A DNA stretch of 64,000 bases from Lactobacillus mulieris (GTDB lineage: Bacteria > Bacillota > Bacilli > Lactobacillales > Lactobacillaceae), in NCBI RefSeq assembly GCF_007095465.1, contig NZ_SDGL01000006.1, positions 55,605-119,604 of the forward strand, in the 5' to 3' direction. Numbering within the stretch: the first letter of the stretch is position 1; each line of letters opens with the position of its first letter. The notes beneath the pieces are model-generated. The model was given only the letters and a program-made list of their open reading frames with translations, was not told the DNA's origin and did not search any database. A program made the translations under genes and the position numbers. Shown piece by piece: positions 37,910-49,200 of the stretch.

Positions 37910-39357
37910 TATTCATAAATCCAACGTTCAGTTGGACTTTCAAAAATTTCACCAGCTTGTTTTGGTCCTAACTTTCCTTGTGGATATTGAATTAATTTTT
38001 CAACAGATTCATTTTCACTTTGCCAAGCAGCTTCAACTGCATCAATAAATTCCCAAAACTTAGCAATTTCACTCCAATGTGTGAAATTAGTTTGATCTCC
38101 AACAAAAACATCATGTAATAAGCGTTCATAACCATCAGGAACTAATGAGTTTTCATAATCTGAAAATTCATAAGCTAAGTTTTCACGACGAATACCTGGC
38201 TCAGAAATTCTCTTACCATTGATTGTGAAATAAATCTCACTCTTAGGGTCAATAATAATTGTAATATTATTGGAATGAGCTTGTCCGTATAAGTTATTCA
38301 TATGCTTTAAGACGATATCAATTCGGTTCTTCTTTTCCCGCATTTTTTTACCTGTTCTAAAGTAAATTGGGACATTAGCTAAAGGGCCTTTGGTAAATTT
38401 AACTTTCCCTGCCGCAAAAGTTTCAGTCTTGGAATCAGGATCAACATTAGGTTCTTGTAAGTAGCCGAAAGTGTCGTCTGTTCCTGCATATTGTGCTCTA
38501 ACAAAAGTTTTTTTGACTTCATCAACTGAAGGAATAACCATACTATCAAGTAATTCTTGCTTCTTAGCATGAATTGCTTCTGAGCTAAGTGCAGTCGGTT
38601 CCCCCATTGCCAGTAAAGTAATTATTTGGAAGATATGATTTTGAACCATATCACGCAAAGCACCTGAAGTTTCATAATATCCACCACGAGCTTCAACACC
38701 TAAGTTTTCAGCTAGTGTAACTTGGACATTCTTAATAAATTCACCTGACCAAATATATTTAATTAATGGATTAGACAAGCGCATTGGTAAAATATTTTGA
38801 ATCATCTCTTTACCAAGGTAATGATCAATTCTATATACTGAATCTTCACTAAATGAAGCCTTAATTTCTTCATTTAGTTCGCTAGCTGAAGCAAGATCTC
38901 TGCCGAAAGGTTTTTCAACAACAATTCGATTAAATCCACTACCCATCAGCTTTTGATCGTTAATATGAGTCGCAATCGTTCCAAAAAAGCGTGGAGCCAT
39001 TGCCATGTAAAAAATTCGATTTCCTTGAGCGCTGTATCGACTGTCTAAGTCATTAGCCAAGTCTTTAATCGCTTGGTAGTGTTCAGTATTAGTTACATCA
39101 TGTGATTGATAGTAAAAGTGGCTTGCAAATTGCTTTAAGTGATTTTCATCCACATTTTTGTCATTTTCATGGACAGCATCAATAACCTGCTCACGTAAAT
39201 ATTCATGGCTCCAAGGTCGACGTGCAGTACCAATTACTGCAAAATTATCTTTAATCAACCCCTGCTCAAATAAATTAAATAAAGCTGGGTACAATTTCCG
39301 ATGGGCTAAATCACCACTGCCACCCAAAATAGTCATAATTACCGGTATATTTTTCAT
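37909..39357 (-). CDS. zwf: Glucose-6-phosphate 1-dehydrogenase
   Basis: This 482-residue enzyme oxidises glucose-6-phosphate with NADP+ or NAD+, supplying NADPH and 6-phosphogluconate. The Rossmann motif reads TILGGSGDLAHRKLYPAL and the active site RIDHYLGKEMIQNILPMR. The second ATG (39357) is preferred because AAGGGA lies close before it. It lies downstream of yajC after a weak terminator. No phosphogluconate dehydrogenase is nearby. Confidence 0.96.
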   Translation of the reverse strand: MKNIPVIMTILGGSGDLAHRKLYPALFNLFEQGLIKDNFAVIGTARRPWSHEYLREQVIDAVHENDKNVDENHLKQFASHFYYQSHDVTNTEHYQAIKDLANDLDSRYSAQGNRIFYMAMAPRFFGTIATHINDQKLMGSGFNRIVVEKPFGRDLASASELNEEIKASFSEDSVYRIDHYLGKEMIQNILPMRLSNPLIKYIWSGEFIKNVQVTLAENLGVEARGGYYETSGALRDMVQNHIFQIITLLAMGEPTALSSEAIHAKKQELLDSMVIPSVDEVKKTFVRAQYAGTDDTFGYLQEPNVDPDSKTETFAAGKVKFTKGPLANVPIYFRTGKKMREKKNRIDIVLKHMNNLYGQAHSNNITIIIDPKSEIYFTINGKRISEPGIRRENLAYEFSDYENSLVPDGYERLLHDVFVGDQTNFTHWSEIAKFWEFIDAVEAAWQSENESVEKLIQYPQGKLGPKQAGEIFESPTERWIYE

Positions 39358-39425
39358 AGTCATCCCTTCTAAATCAGTTACTCACATTCATAAATCATTT
39401 TACAACATTCTAGTTTTAGACATAG

Positions 39426-39447
39426 AAAAAACGCCTCACGGCGCCTA
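39426..39447 (-). terminator. Terminator downstream of yajC
   Basis: On the minus strand a GC-rich stem with a GTGA tetraloop and two G-T pairs is followed by six T, directly after the yajC stop at 39451. It separates the mutS-to-yajC unit from zwf-dinB. Confidence 0.7.
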
Positions 39448-39450
39448 ATC

Positions 39451-39825
39451 TTACTTGTCTTCGTTAGCTTTTTCTTCTTCTGAAGCAGCTTTTTCTTCAG
39501 TTTCTGCTGGCTTAACTTCTTGTTCAGGAGCAGCTTCAACTACTTGGCGAACTGCCATTTTACTAAAAGTTAAGAAAATTCCATCAGCATCAACAACAAC
39601 TGTCTTGTTCTTGTCATTAACTGAATCAATCTTAGCATGTAAGCCACTTACTAAAATTACTTTATCGCCCTTTTTAAGCTTAGAAAGCATATCCATTGCT
39701 TGTTGTTGACGCTTCTTTTGTGGCTTAATCATGAAAAAGTATGTAAAACCAACTAAAACAACCATCATAAGGATTGTTGAATAACTACCAAAACCGGCTG
39801 CTGCAGCCATAAATGAAATATTCAT
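39451..39825 (-). CDS. yajC: Preprotein translocase subunit YajC
   Basis: This 124-residue protein has one N-terminal membrane helix (TILMMVVLVGFTYFFMIKPQ) and the family KKRQQQAMDMLSKLKKGDKV. A short acidic, Ala/Glu-rich tail follows. It belongs to the SecDF-YajC accessory complex. In most Bacillota it follows ruvB, queA and tgt; here it follows ruvB directly. A GAGGTG site sits before the ATG. Confidence 0.94.
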   Translation of the reverse strand: MNISFMAAAAGFGSYSTILMMVVLVGFTYFFMIKPQKKRQQQAMDMLSKLKKGDKVILVSGLHAKIDSVNDKNKTVVVDADGIFLTFSKMAVRQVVEAAPEQEVKPAETEEKAASEEEKANEDK

Positions 39826-39893
39826 TTCTTCACCTCATAAAAATATCTACTTTATATTATACAAAACTATACAAACTTTACTAGAAATTAAGT

Positions 39894-40907
39894 TTAACTT
39901 TCTTCAGGAAGTGGTATCCCCAGTTGCAAATAAGCTTTCTGAGTGGCTACGCGACCACGCGGTGTCATCGTAATAAACTTATGCTGAAGCAAATATGGCT
40001 CATAGACGGCTTCAATTGTATCTGTATCTTCTCCAATATTTGCTGCCAAAGTTCTAATTCCAACTGGTCCACCATGATAAGCTTCAATAATTGTTCTTAA
40101 AATCTTGCGGTCAGTTAAATCTAGCCCTTCATTATCCACTTGCAATTGATCTAAGGCATACTTGGTTGTAGCTAAAGAAATTTTGTTTTCTTCTTTAACT
40201 TGAGCATAATCTCGTACTCGCTTCAAAAGCCTGTTAGCCACTCTTGGCGTTCCCCGACTTCTTCTAGCCAATTCATGAGCGGCTTCTTTACCAATTTTAG
40301 TGGCAAAAACTTCACTAGAGCGTTGAATAATTTTTTCTAAATCACCAATTGTGTAGTATTGCATATGCTCAACAATTCCAAAACGATCTCTTAATGGTGC
40401 TGATAAGTCCCCTGCTCTAGTTGTTGCCCCAATTAATGTAAAAGGAGGAAGTGGTACGTGTACCGCATGACTAGTCGAACCTTCTCCCACTACAATATCA
40501 ACATAATAATCTTCCATTGCTGAATAAAGAATTTCTTCAATTGGCTTAGCCAAGCGGTGAATTTCATCAATAAACAAAACATCCCCCGGATCAAGATCCG
40601 ATAGTAAGGCCACTAAATCGCCAGCCCTTTCAATCGCTGGACCGGAAGTGTTTTTTAAATTAACTCCCAATTCATTCGCAATTACAAAAGCCATAGTAGT
40701 CTTCCCTAAACCAGGTGGTCCATAAAGCAAGACATGGTCTAAAGCTTCATCCCTTTTTTTAGCAGCTTGGATGTAAATTTCCATTTCTGACTTAACTCTT
40801 TTTTGCCCAATATATTGACTAAAAGATTGGGGACGCAAACTTAATTCATCTTGCAAATCTCCTTGTTCTTCTTCACCAGCTACCACTCTGCTATCTTCGT
40901 CCATCAT
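39894..40907 (-). CDS. ruvB: Holliday junction branch-migration ATPase RuvB
   Basis: This 337-residue AAA+ motor has Walker [10 protein letters not shown], Walker [10 protein letters not shown], sensor [17 protein letters not shown], and a C-terminal winged helix. Two adjacent ATG codons compete as the start, with AAGGAAG before them; the first is kept. It lies 28 bases after ruvA in a mutS-mutL-ruvA-ruvB-yajC run. Confidence 0.97.
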   Translation of the reverse strand: MMDEDSRVVAGEEEQGDLQDELSLRPQSFSQYIGQKRVKSEMEIYIQAAKKRDEALDHVLLYGPPGLGKTTMAFVIANELGVNLKNTSGPAIERAGDLVALLSDLDPGDVLFIDEIHRLAKPIEEILYSAMEDYYVDIVVGEGSTSHAVHVPLPPFTLIGATTRAGDLSAPLRDRFGIVEHMQYYTIGDLEKIIQRSSEVFATKIGKEAAHELARRSRGTPRVANRLLKRVRDYAQVKEENKISLATTKYALDQLQVDNEGLDLTDRKILRTIIEAYHGGPVGIRTLAANIGEDTDTIEAVYEPYLLQHKFITMTPRGRVATQKAYLQLGIPLPEES

Positions 40908-40935
40908 TTCACTTCCTTAAATTGGTTTATTTTAT

Positions 40936-41517
40936 TTATTTCTTCTTGAGCAACAGCTTGAGACCTTCTTTAATATACTCATCTGCTGTATCAAAGCTTG
41001 ATTTTTCAAGTTTTGGCTTAACTTTTTCGACTTCTTTTTTAGTATATCCTAAAGCTGACAAAGCTAATAAAGCATCACTAAGAGCTTGAGAAGTATCAGC
41101 TGTAAACAAATCTTGTTCAACATAACTACCTAATTTACCCTTTAAATCAAGCACAATTTGGGAAGCGGTCTTTTTCCCAACACCTGGAAACTTGGTTAAG
41201 TAGTTAACTTCTCCATTTTCAATTGCTTTAGCAAGCGAATCGCTACTTTCAGCTGCCATAATAGCCATGGCACTTTTGGGTCCGATTCCACTTACACTAA
41301 GTAGCTTCAAAAATAATTGTTTTTCATCGCTACTTTCAAAACCATATAAACTAATATCATTATCACGCACAACTTGCTCAACATAAACCCGAATCCGTTG
41401 GCCTTCACTATAGCTATATGGCTTTGCACTAAAAATCTTAAAGCCTTGTCCACCCACATCTAATGCAATGAAACTTGGCGTAATGATTGTAACAGTTCCT
41501 TCTAAATATTCATACAT
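40936..41517 (-). CDS. ruvA: Holliday junction-binding subunit RuvA
   Basis: This 193-residue protein has an OB-fold start ([26 protein letters not shown]), two helix-hairpin-helix motifs ([33 protein letters not shown]) and a C-terminal RuvB-contact domain ([14 protein letters not shown]). It lies two bases downstream of mutL. Confidence 0.97.
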   Translation of the reverse strand: MYEYLEGTVTIITPSFIALDVGGQGFKIFSAKPYSYSEGQRIRVYVEQVVRDNDISLYGFESSDEKQLFLKLLSVSGIGPKSAMAIMAAESSDSLAKAIENGEVNYLTKFPGVGKKTASQIVLDLKGKLGSYVEQDLFTADTSQALSDALLALSALGYTKKEVEKVKPKLEKSSFDTADEYIKEGLKLLLKKK

Positions 41518-41519
41518 TC

Positions 41520-43388
41520 TTATTCACCTTTTTTAAACATATGGTCAAGTTCCGTATCAGTAATTTTGACAATAATTAATTGTCCAAATGGATCATGATA
41601 TGGATCAGCTAAACTTGCTAGTTGTTCAAGCAGGTTTTGAGCGCCTTCTTTTGTAAGCTTTTCTTTACGTACTTGTCTTCTTACTTCTGCTTTAGCAAGG
41701 CTAGACTTAATGCTAGTTAGATTATCTTTTTTGCTGGTCAAAAATAAATCTAACAGTTCTCGAATATTTCGCTCAGATTCATCTTTTAACCAGAGTGGAT
41801 AACTAGGCAAAAGAAGTGAATTCTGACCAAAATCTTCTAAAATTAATCCCAGCTCTTTTAGTTCTGATAAGTGATTTTTAATTTCTAAGTAGTCTTCACT
41901 GCCAAAATCTAAAACAAGAGGAGTTAGTAAGGTTTGTTGATAATCTTTCTCCTGCATCTGCTTTAAAGTATCGCGATATTTTAAAGCACGCTGAGCACTC
42001 ACTTGATCAATTAAGTATAAATCATCCTCATTGCTTGCTAAAATATAGGCTCCTACCTGACCACAATAAGTTAAATATGGCAAAGAATAGGCTATTTTTT
42101 CATCGCCCTTGGTTAGTAAACTATCTTCTGAGCTATCAGTATCTTTTGAGGTAAATGGCGTTAAGCTTACTTGAATTGCAACATTTTTATCCCAACTAGC
42201 AGTTAAAACATAACGATCATCTTCTCGAACTTGATTTAAATCAACATAATTAGCCTCTTGATCAGCAATTTGCTTTTCTTCTTTAGCAGGCTTTTCTTCA
42301 TAAGTACGAGTTGTATCAACCACATTTTTGTTAAGATTAAAAGCTAATTGGTCTTGTCTGTCTACTTCTTTATTTAAATTCGCTAAAGCACTTACTTGAC
42401 TAGTATTTTCTAATAAAGCAGTAGAAATTCCCTCAGTAATTAGCCGACTAAGTTCTTTTTCTTTTGATAGTCTAACTTGTTCTTTAGTAGGGTGTACATT
42501 TACATCGACTAAAAATGGGTCAAGTTCTATCAAGATGACAGCTATTGGATAGCGTCCTTGAGCAATTTTACTACCATAGCCGGCTAAGATTGCCTTGGTT
42601 AATTGATAGTTTTTAATGTAACGCCCATTAAGCAAGATCGATACAAAATTGCGATTTGATCTCGTAGTCTCAGGCGTAGATAATAATCCACTTACCTTAA
42701 AATCTGGATCTTCTTTACTAAATTCAATCATATCTTTAGCAATAAATCGCCCATAAATATTGGCTAAATCTTGGCGTAAGTTATTATTGCCTGGCGTTTT
42801 TAAAAGCAGTTTACCTTCATTTTTTAAAGTAAAGGCAACCTCACTATGTCCAAGTGCTAGTCGATTCACAATGTCCACAATTTTCATTGTTTCGGTCCGT
42901 GGACTCTTTAAATATTTCAACCGAGCTGGCGTATTGTAGAACAAATCACTAACTTTGATTTCAGTTCCCTTTGTACTAGCATGAGTTTCTTCGCTTAGCT
43001 TTTCCCCACCAGCAAATTCAGCCTTCACACCTTTAATACCATCAGTACTTGTTATTACTTCAGTATGTGACACAGCAACAATTGAAGCTAACGCTTCTCC
43101 ACGAAAGCCCAGAGTTGCAATCTTAAAAAGATCACGTTCTTTGCTTATTTTGCTGGTAGCATGACGGCGAAAGGCTAAGTCTAAGTCTTCACTTGCAATA
43201 CCACTACCATTATCGCGAACGATTACTTCTTTTAGACCAGCATCAATAAATTCAATCTCAATTTGACTAGCTTTAGCATCAATTGCATTCTCAACTAGTT
43301 CTTTAACTACACTAGCTGGTCGTTCAATAACTTCACCAGCCGCAATCTGATTGGTTAAAGTTTCCGATAATTCATGAATTTTTGCCAT
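41520..43388 (-). CDS. mutL: DNA mismatch repair protein MutL, endonuclease motif lost
   Basis: This 622-residue protein has an intact N-terminal GHKL ATPase: [27 protein letters not shown] and TKGTEI. The C-terminal domain is present, but the metal-binding motif expected as DQHA(X)2E(X)4E reads [12 protein letters not shown] (461-472), without the His and both Glu. The later Cys/His motifs also lack their ligands: [10 protein letters not shown] near 563 and [11 protein letters not shown] near 595. It is therefore probably a non-nuclease MutL, and how strand incision is achieved is unclear. It overlaps mutS by one base. Confidence 0.95.
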   Translation of the reverse strand: MAKIHELSETLTNQIAAGEVIERPASVVKELVENAIDAKASQIEIEFIDAGLKEVIVRDNGSGIASEDLDLAFRRHATSKISKERDLFKIATLGFRGEALASIVAVSHTEVITSTDGIKGVKAEFAGGEKLSEETHASTKGTEIKVSDLFYNTPARLKYLKSPRTETMKIVDIVNRLALGHSEVAFTLKNEGKLLLKTPGNNNLRQDLANIYGRFIAKDMIEFSKEDPDFKVSGLLSTPETTRSNRNFVSILLNGRYIKNYQLTKAILAGYGSKIAQGRYPIAVILIELDPFLVDVNVHPTKEQVRLSKEKELSRLITEGISTALLENTSQVSALANLNKEVDRQDQLAFNLNKNVVDTTRTYEEKPAKEEKQIADQEANYVDLNQVREDDRYVLTASWDKNVAIQVSLTPFTSKDTDSSEDSLLTKGDEKIAYSLPYLTYCGQVGAYILASNEDDLYLIDQVSAQRALKYRDTLKQMQEKDYQQTLLTPLVLDFGSEDYLEIKNHLSELKELGLILEDFGQNSLLLPSYPLWLKDESERNIRELLDLFLTSKKDNLTSIKSSLAKAEVRRQVRKEKLTKEGAQNLLEQLASLADPYHDPFGQLIIVKITDTELDHMFKKGE

Positions 43389-45970
43389 TAGTCTTCATCC
43401 TTTAAATCTTGTTGCCAAGATGCTACTAATTGCATAACTTCTAGTGGCGTCTTATCAGCCAAGTACAAGTTATTAATATCTTCAATTACTTGCTTTTCAG
43501 TATCGGAAATGGCTTCATCGCTAGTAGTTTCTTCACTGTCATTTTTCTCGTTAAAAAGATCTAATTGCAAACTAGCTGGTTCAAGTCCATTAGCGCCTTG
43601 CGCTTCAAGCCGTTTTAGCATCTTGCTTGCCTCGCGTAAGACTTTATTAGGTAAGCCAGCAAGTTGAGCAACGTGAATGCCGTATGATTGATCGGCTGGT
43701 CCTGGCAAAATCTTATGTAAGAAAATTAGCTTGCCATTTTCTTGAGTTGCACCAACATGAATATTTTTAAGATGATCTAGTGTTTTTTCCATATCAGTTA
43801 ATTCATGATAGTGCGTTGCAAATAAGGTCTTAGCACCAACCTTATCATGTAAGTACTTCACGATAGCCCCTGCAAGCGCCATCCCGTCATAAGTCGCAGT
43901 ACCACGTCCAATCTCATCAAAGAGGACAAGTGAGCGCTTAGTAGCATTTTGCAAGGCTTCATTAGCTTCGCTCATTTCAACCATAAAAGTGGATTGTCCA
44001 CTAATTAAATCATCGGCTGCCCCAATTCTAGTAAAGATCTGGTCAAAAATAGGTAAAGCTGCTTCAGTAGCTGGCACAAATGAACCTACTTGAGCCATTA
44101 CGGCTATTAAAGCCATCTGTCTCATGTAAGTACTCTTACCTGACATGTTAGGCCCTGTAATTAAGAAAACACTAGTATCATCAGCCATTTGAATGTCGTT
44201 GGGGATATAACTGCCATCAGCAAGCACCTTCTCAACTACGGGGTGACGGCCTGCGACTACTTTAATTTCTTGACTATCTTGGTGGAAACTTGGACGACAA
44301 TAATTATTTTCTTCTGCAACTGTCGCAAAACTAGTCAAAGCATCTAAGCTGGCAATTGTGTTACCAAGTTCTTGTAATTTAGGGATGAAGGTCTTGATAT
44401 ATTCACGCAAGTCAGAAAAGATTTGGTATTCAAGGTCCGTTGACTTATTTTCAGCCTCTAAAATTAGATTTTCATGTTCTTTAAGTTCTGGCGTAATGTA
44501 GCGTTCTGAACCAGTTAAAGTCTGCTTACGAATGTAACGGCCTTCTGGCACCTTGGCAACATTTCCCTTTGAAACTTGGATAAAGTAGCCAAAGACCTTG
44601 TTGTAGCCAATCTTTAAATTCTCAATCCCAGTTGCTTTACGTTCTTGAGCCTGCAACTGAGCAAGCCAAGTCTTCCCATTGTTCATTGCATCGCGATAAC
44701 GGTCAAGCTGTTCATTGATACCTTCACGAATCAATCCACCATCAGTAGTTAGAATTGGAGGATTTTCTACAATTGTATCTTTAATCTTCTTAGCTAACTC
44801 TGATAAATCAATAATCTGCTCTGCAAAATTAGCTAAATCTTCATCGCCACTTTCAAATAAGGCACTTTGAATCTGAGGAATCGCATCTAAAGAACGTGAC
44901 AGTTGCAAAAGTTCGCGCGCATTAGCACTGCCAAAGGCAATTCGACCAGTTAAACGCTCTAAATCGTAAACACCCTTTAGTGCATCCTTTACACCTTCTC
45001 GAGTAAAGTAGTTGTCTAACATTGCTTGAACAATCTTTTGGCGCTTTTCAATTTCACTAATTGAAAGAAGTGGCCGCGCTAACCACTGCTTGAGAAGTCG
45101 TCCTCCCATCGCAGTATTAGTTTTGTCAAGTAACCAAAATAGCGACCCCATCTTCTTGCCAGTCTTGGCACTAGCCACTAATTCGAGGTTATTTTGAACA
45201 ACGTGGGACATTTGTAAGTATTGAGAAACCTCATAACTCTTGGCAATTTGTAAGTGAGCTAGACTTCTCTTTTGAGTAACTAATAAATAAATTACTAGTT
45301 GCTTAGTTGCATCTTTTTCAGCTTGATTGCTTAACTTTTGAATTGCATATGAAACTTCGGCATGCTTTTCTTGGTCTTGAATAGGTGTTGAAACTGTAAT
45401 GTTACTCTTTTTTAAGACATCCTTTTGACTATCAGAAAGACTGCCTTCAAAAACTACTTCTTTAGTTCGCAGAGAAAGCAATTCATTTAGCACATCGGCA
45501 AAACTCTTCAAATGAGTGGTAAAGATTTCCCCAGTGGATAAGTCAGAATATGCTAAGCCAAAGCCACTCTTGGTGGAAAAAACAGAAGTTAAATAGTTAC
45601 TTTCCTTAGCTCCATTAGGTCCCTCATTCATCATAGTTCCGGGTGTAACTAACTGAATGATTCCACGCTTAACCATCCCTTTGGCTTGCTTAGGGTCTTC
45701 AAGTTGTTCACAAAGAGCAACCTTGTAACCTTTTTCCACTAAAGTATTCACATAAGAATCCACAGCTTGGTGGGGAACCCCAGCCATTGGAATTGGATTT
45801 TCGCTTTTATTTGAGCGGTGAGTTAAGGTTAATTCTAAGATTTGCGCACCCTTAACTGCATCATCTTCAAAAAGTTCATAAAAGTCCCCGACACGATAGA
45901 ACAAAAAGGCATCAGGATACTGACTCTTGATGTCGTAATATTGCTTCATCATAGGTGTTGTTTCTGCCAT
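43388..45970 (-). CDS. mutS: DNA mismatch repair protein MutS
   Basis: This 860-residue mismatch sensor has domain I with the Phe-X-Glu mismatch motif (RVGDFYELFEDD), Walker A GPNMSGKSTYM and Walker B LVLFDEIGRGTATYDG. The C-terminal region is rich in acidic residues and may carry the clamp contact. It is the first gene of the repair and recombination operon. Its promoter overlaps the terminator of the incoming hsd cluster. Confidence 0.98.
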   Translation of the reverse strand: MAETTPMMKQYYDIKSQYPDAFLFYRVGDFYELFEDDAVKGAQILELTLTHRSNKSENPIPMAGVPHQAVDSYVNTLVEKGYKVALCEQLEDPKQAKGMVKRGIIQLVTPGTMMNEGPNGAKESNYLTSVFSTKSGFGLAYSDLSTGEIFTTHLKSFADVLNELLSLRTKEVVFEGSLSDSQKDVLKKSNITVSTPIQDQEKHAEVSYAIQKLSNQAEKDATKQLVIYLLVTQKRSLAHLQIAKSYEVSQYLQMSHVVQNNLELVASAKTGKKMGSLFWLLDKTNTAMGGRLLKQWLARPLLSISEIEKRQKIVQAMLDNYFTREGVKDALKGVYDLERLTGRIAFGSANARELLQLSRSLDAIPQIQSALFESGDEDLANFAEQIIDLSELAKKIKDTIVENPPILTTDGGLIREGINEQLDRYRDAMNNGKTWLAQLQAQERKATGIENLKIGYNKVFGYFIQVSKGNVAKVPEGRYIRKQTLTGSERYITPELKEHENLILEAENKSTDLEYQIFSDLREYIKTFIPKLQELGNTIASLDALTSFATVAEENNYCRPSFHQDSQEIKVVAGRHPVVEKVLADGSYIPNDIQMADDTSVFLITGPNMSGKSTYMRQMALIAVMAQVGSFVPATEAALPIFDQIFTRIGAADDLISGQSTFMVEMSEANEALQNATKRSLVLFDEIGRGTATYDGMALAGAIVKYLHDKVGAKTLFATHYHELTDMEKTLDHLKNIHVGATQENGKLIFLHKILPGPADQSYGIHVAQLAGLPNKVLREASKMLKRLEAQGANGLEPASLQLDLFNEKNDSEETTSDEAISDTEKQVIEDINNLYLADKTPLEVMQLVASWQQDLKDED

Positions 45971-45989
45971 TTAATTGCGTCCCCTCAAA

Positions 45990-46047
45990 AAGAAATTACT
46001 ATATTCTATTATAGCAAAAAGAAAGCGTGCAATAATCATTGCACACT
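45990..46047 (-). promoter_or_regulatory. mutS promoter overlapping the terminator of the hsd cluster
   Basis: A stem (arms about 46023-46032 and 46037-46046) ends in TTTCTTTTTGC on the minus strand, which fits a terminator for the transcript reading out of hsdR. Just beyond it lies TATAAT (plus about 46009-46014), the -10 box of mutS. The 257-base gap between mutS and hsdR holds this site and AT-rich DNA of uncertain origin (about 46049-46227), in which one short frame resembles the tail of a recombinase. Confidence 0.65.
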
Positions 46048-46227
46048 TTAATTACTTAATAATTATAATCATCATCCGAATTGGCGTTTTGTTTGACTAC
46101 TAATCTCTCCAACATAATTTAAGTTACATACTAAAAAGAACGAAAAAATATTGATACTTCAAAGAATATATCCCTTGATTATCAACATTTTGGCATTACA
46201 GAAGAAATTTACTCTAAATATACTTTA

Positions 46228-49200
46228 TTAAATAGGTCCAATTGCCATTTGTTTTGCTTGAGAAACCACCAATTTCGTTGCATCAGCTGAAATATCAGGT
46301 GGATACCCGTATTTTCTTAAAAGGTGTCTAACAGCCATTATCATTTTAGCTTGAACAGCAGCTCTTCGTTCCCAATCAACACCTGCATTAGCCTTGACTG
46401 TCTTTACTAGTTCTTTGGCAATTAAATGTAATTTTTCTTCACCTAAAACTTGTACAGCTTTTTCATGGTTTGCTAAAGCATCATAGAAAGCAATTTCTTC
46501 TGGAGTTAAACCAAGATCTTTACCTTTTTCCTGTTCAGCATTAATTTTTTGAGCCATTTCAATCAACTCTCGAATAACAATTTCAGTGTTTATCCCACGT
46601 TTATTATATTCAGCAATTGACGCTTCAAGCATTTCTTGAAATTTCTTACCTTGTACAATGTTCATTTGCAAACAAATTTTAATCTGTCCTCGTAGAATTT
46701 TCTCCAAAATTCTAACTGCTAAAGATTTTTCATTTAGATTTTGAACTTTTTTCAAAAACTCTGGAGAAATTGTATCCAATCTCGGCTTTTCCAATCCCAA
46801 AGATTTATATACATCTACTTCAGGTTCAGCAATTATTGATTGGTCAATCATTTGACGTAAGCGATAATCAATATTCTTTCTTTCATGATCATCATTGTTA
46901 GAAAGTAATTTCATGATAAATACTTTAACTAACCTAAAGAATGCTATTTCTGGCCCAATCTCTTGAGCAGCTGGCTGAATTGCCACTAATGCATATAACT
47001 TTTGAGCTTCTGTTACTACATCACAAAACTTTTGAATTGTTTCTTTATCTTCAGCAATTAACTCATTTGCAACCTTATTAACTGTCCTAGTTCTTACAAT
47101 ATCATCTTTCGAATCGAAGCCAGAATAGTCTATTCCGTATAAGAAATCATTTTTAATGATATTGTACTTATCTTTAAGCAGTGCCAAAACCTTTTCGACA
47201 TTAATGCCTACTTGATCTTTGTCATCTTTAGAATAAATACTTAATGCAAGTTTTAAAGAATCCGCAATACCAATGTAGTCAACAATCAAGCCACTTTCTT
47301 TATTTTTGAACACTCTGTTAACACGAGCTATCGCCTGTATCAAATTATGACCTTTCATAGGTTTATCAACATACAAAGTATTTAAACTAGGTACATCAAA
47401 TCCAGTTAGCCACATATCAACAACTATTACTATTTGAAGTTCATCTGAGTTGTCTTTCATACGTTGTTGTAAAATACGACGGTCTTGCTTGCTAGTATTA
47501 TGTTTAGAAAGTTCTGGGCCATCTGAAGGACTAGAGGTCATTACGATCTTTATTTTTCCTTTGTGGATATCTGAACTTTCCCAATTTGGACGCAATTTTA
47601 TAATCTCATTGTATAATTTGACAGCATTGATTCGAGAGATTTCGACAATCATAGATTTACCGAACTCTTCTTTTTGCCGAGCTTCAAAATGAGATATAAA
47701 ATGCTTAGCTATAGCTTCCAATCTTTGCTTAGCACCAGCAATAGCTTCAAGCTTAGTTAATTCTTTATTTCGAGCTTCTTTTTCTGAATCAGAAGCTTCG
47801 GTATTTAAATCATACTCATTCATCAACTCATTAAACTTCTCTTCTGAGCCTGATTTAAGTTTTAAAGGAATTATATGACTTTCATAAAAGATTCTAACTG
47901 TTGCGTGGTCTGCTACAGATTGAGTTATATCATATACATCAATATAATTACCAAAAACCGCTACAGTAGACTTATCTGCTGTATCTATTGGAGTACCAGT
48001 AAATCCAATAAATGAAGCATTAGGCAAAGCATCCCTCAAATATTTTGCATAACCATATCTAACACCGTTCTTAGTAAGTTCAGCCTGCAAACCATATTGA
48101 GTTCTATGAGCTTCATCTGCCATAACAATTACATCAGATCGATTAGTTAAAACTGGCATCTCATTTTCCCCACGTTCAAAATCTGGAGAAAACTTTTGAA
48201 TTGTACTAAAAACAATTCCACCTGAATTACGACTCATATAATCTCTAACTTCATCACGATTTTCTGCATGATCTGGTGTTTGTTGAAGATATTCATGAGC
48301 CTGAGCAAAAGTACCAAATAATTGATCATCTAAATCATTTCTATCATTAATCACAAGAATAGTTGGATTACCTAGTTTTCTGGCAACAATCCCTGAGAAG
48401 AAAACCATTGATAGAGATTTTCCTGATCCTGTAGTATGCCAAACAACACCTATTCTTTTATCACTATTAGATTTCAAAGCACGTTCGGCAGCAACAACTG
48501 CTTTATTAACCATATAGTATTGATGATATGCAGTTAATATTTTTACTGTACTATCACCATTGGTCTCAAAAATAATAAAGTTTTGAATAATATTAAGTAA
48601 GGTTTTAGGCTTCAACATATACTCAATTAAAATATCGAGTTCCAGACTACCTTCTGGTACTAATTCATTTTTAGGTTGTCGCCATCTCATAAAACGATCA
48701 AAACCTGCAGTCAAAGAACCTACACGAGCATTAACTCCATCAGAAGCAATTAGAATTTCATTGTATTTCATGTAGTCTGGGATTTCAGCCTTATAAGTTT
48801 GTAACTGTTCATATGCTTCTTTTACAGTAATATTCTCATTATCAGGCTTTTTAAGCTCAAATGTAATTAAAGGTAGTCCATTAACAAATACAGTGATATC
48901 AGTCCTACGGCTTTTTTCACCTTGTACAATTTCAAATTGATTAGTAGCTAAAAAGTCATTATTTTCCCAGTTATCAAAATCAATTGCATGCAAAGTAACA
49001 GTCTTATTTTCTCCATTCTCAGATGTCTTTATCTTCACACCTTCAATCAGCAACTTGTGCATGTAATGATTGTTAATCATCATATCTGGATTATCAGCTA
49101 ATTTTGAAAATTCATGCAGAGCACGACGATAAATATCATCTGAATAACCTGGATTTAATTCTTTTAAGACTTTAGCCAATCTAGGTTCAAGAATGAACTT

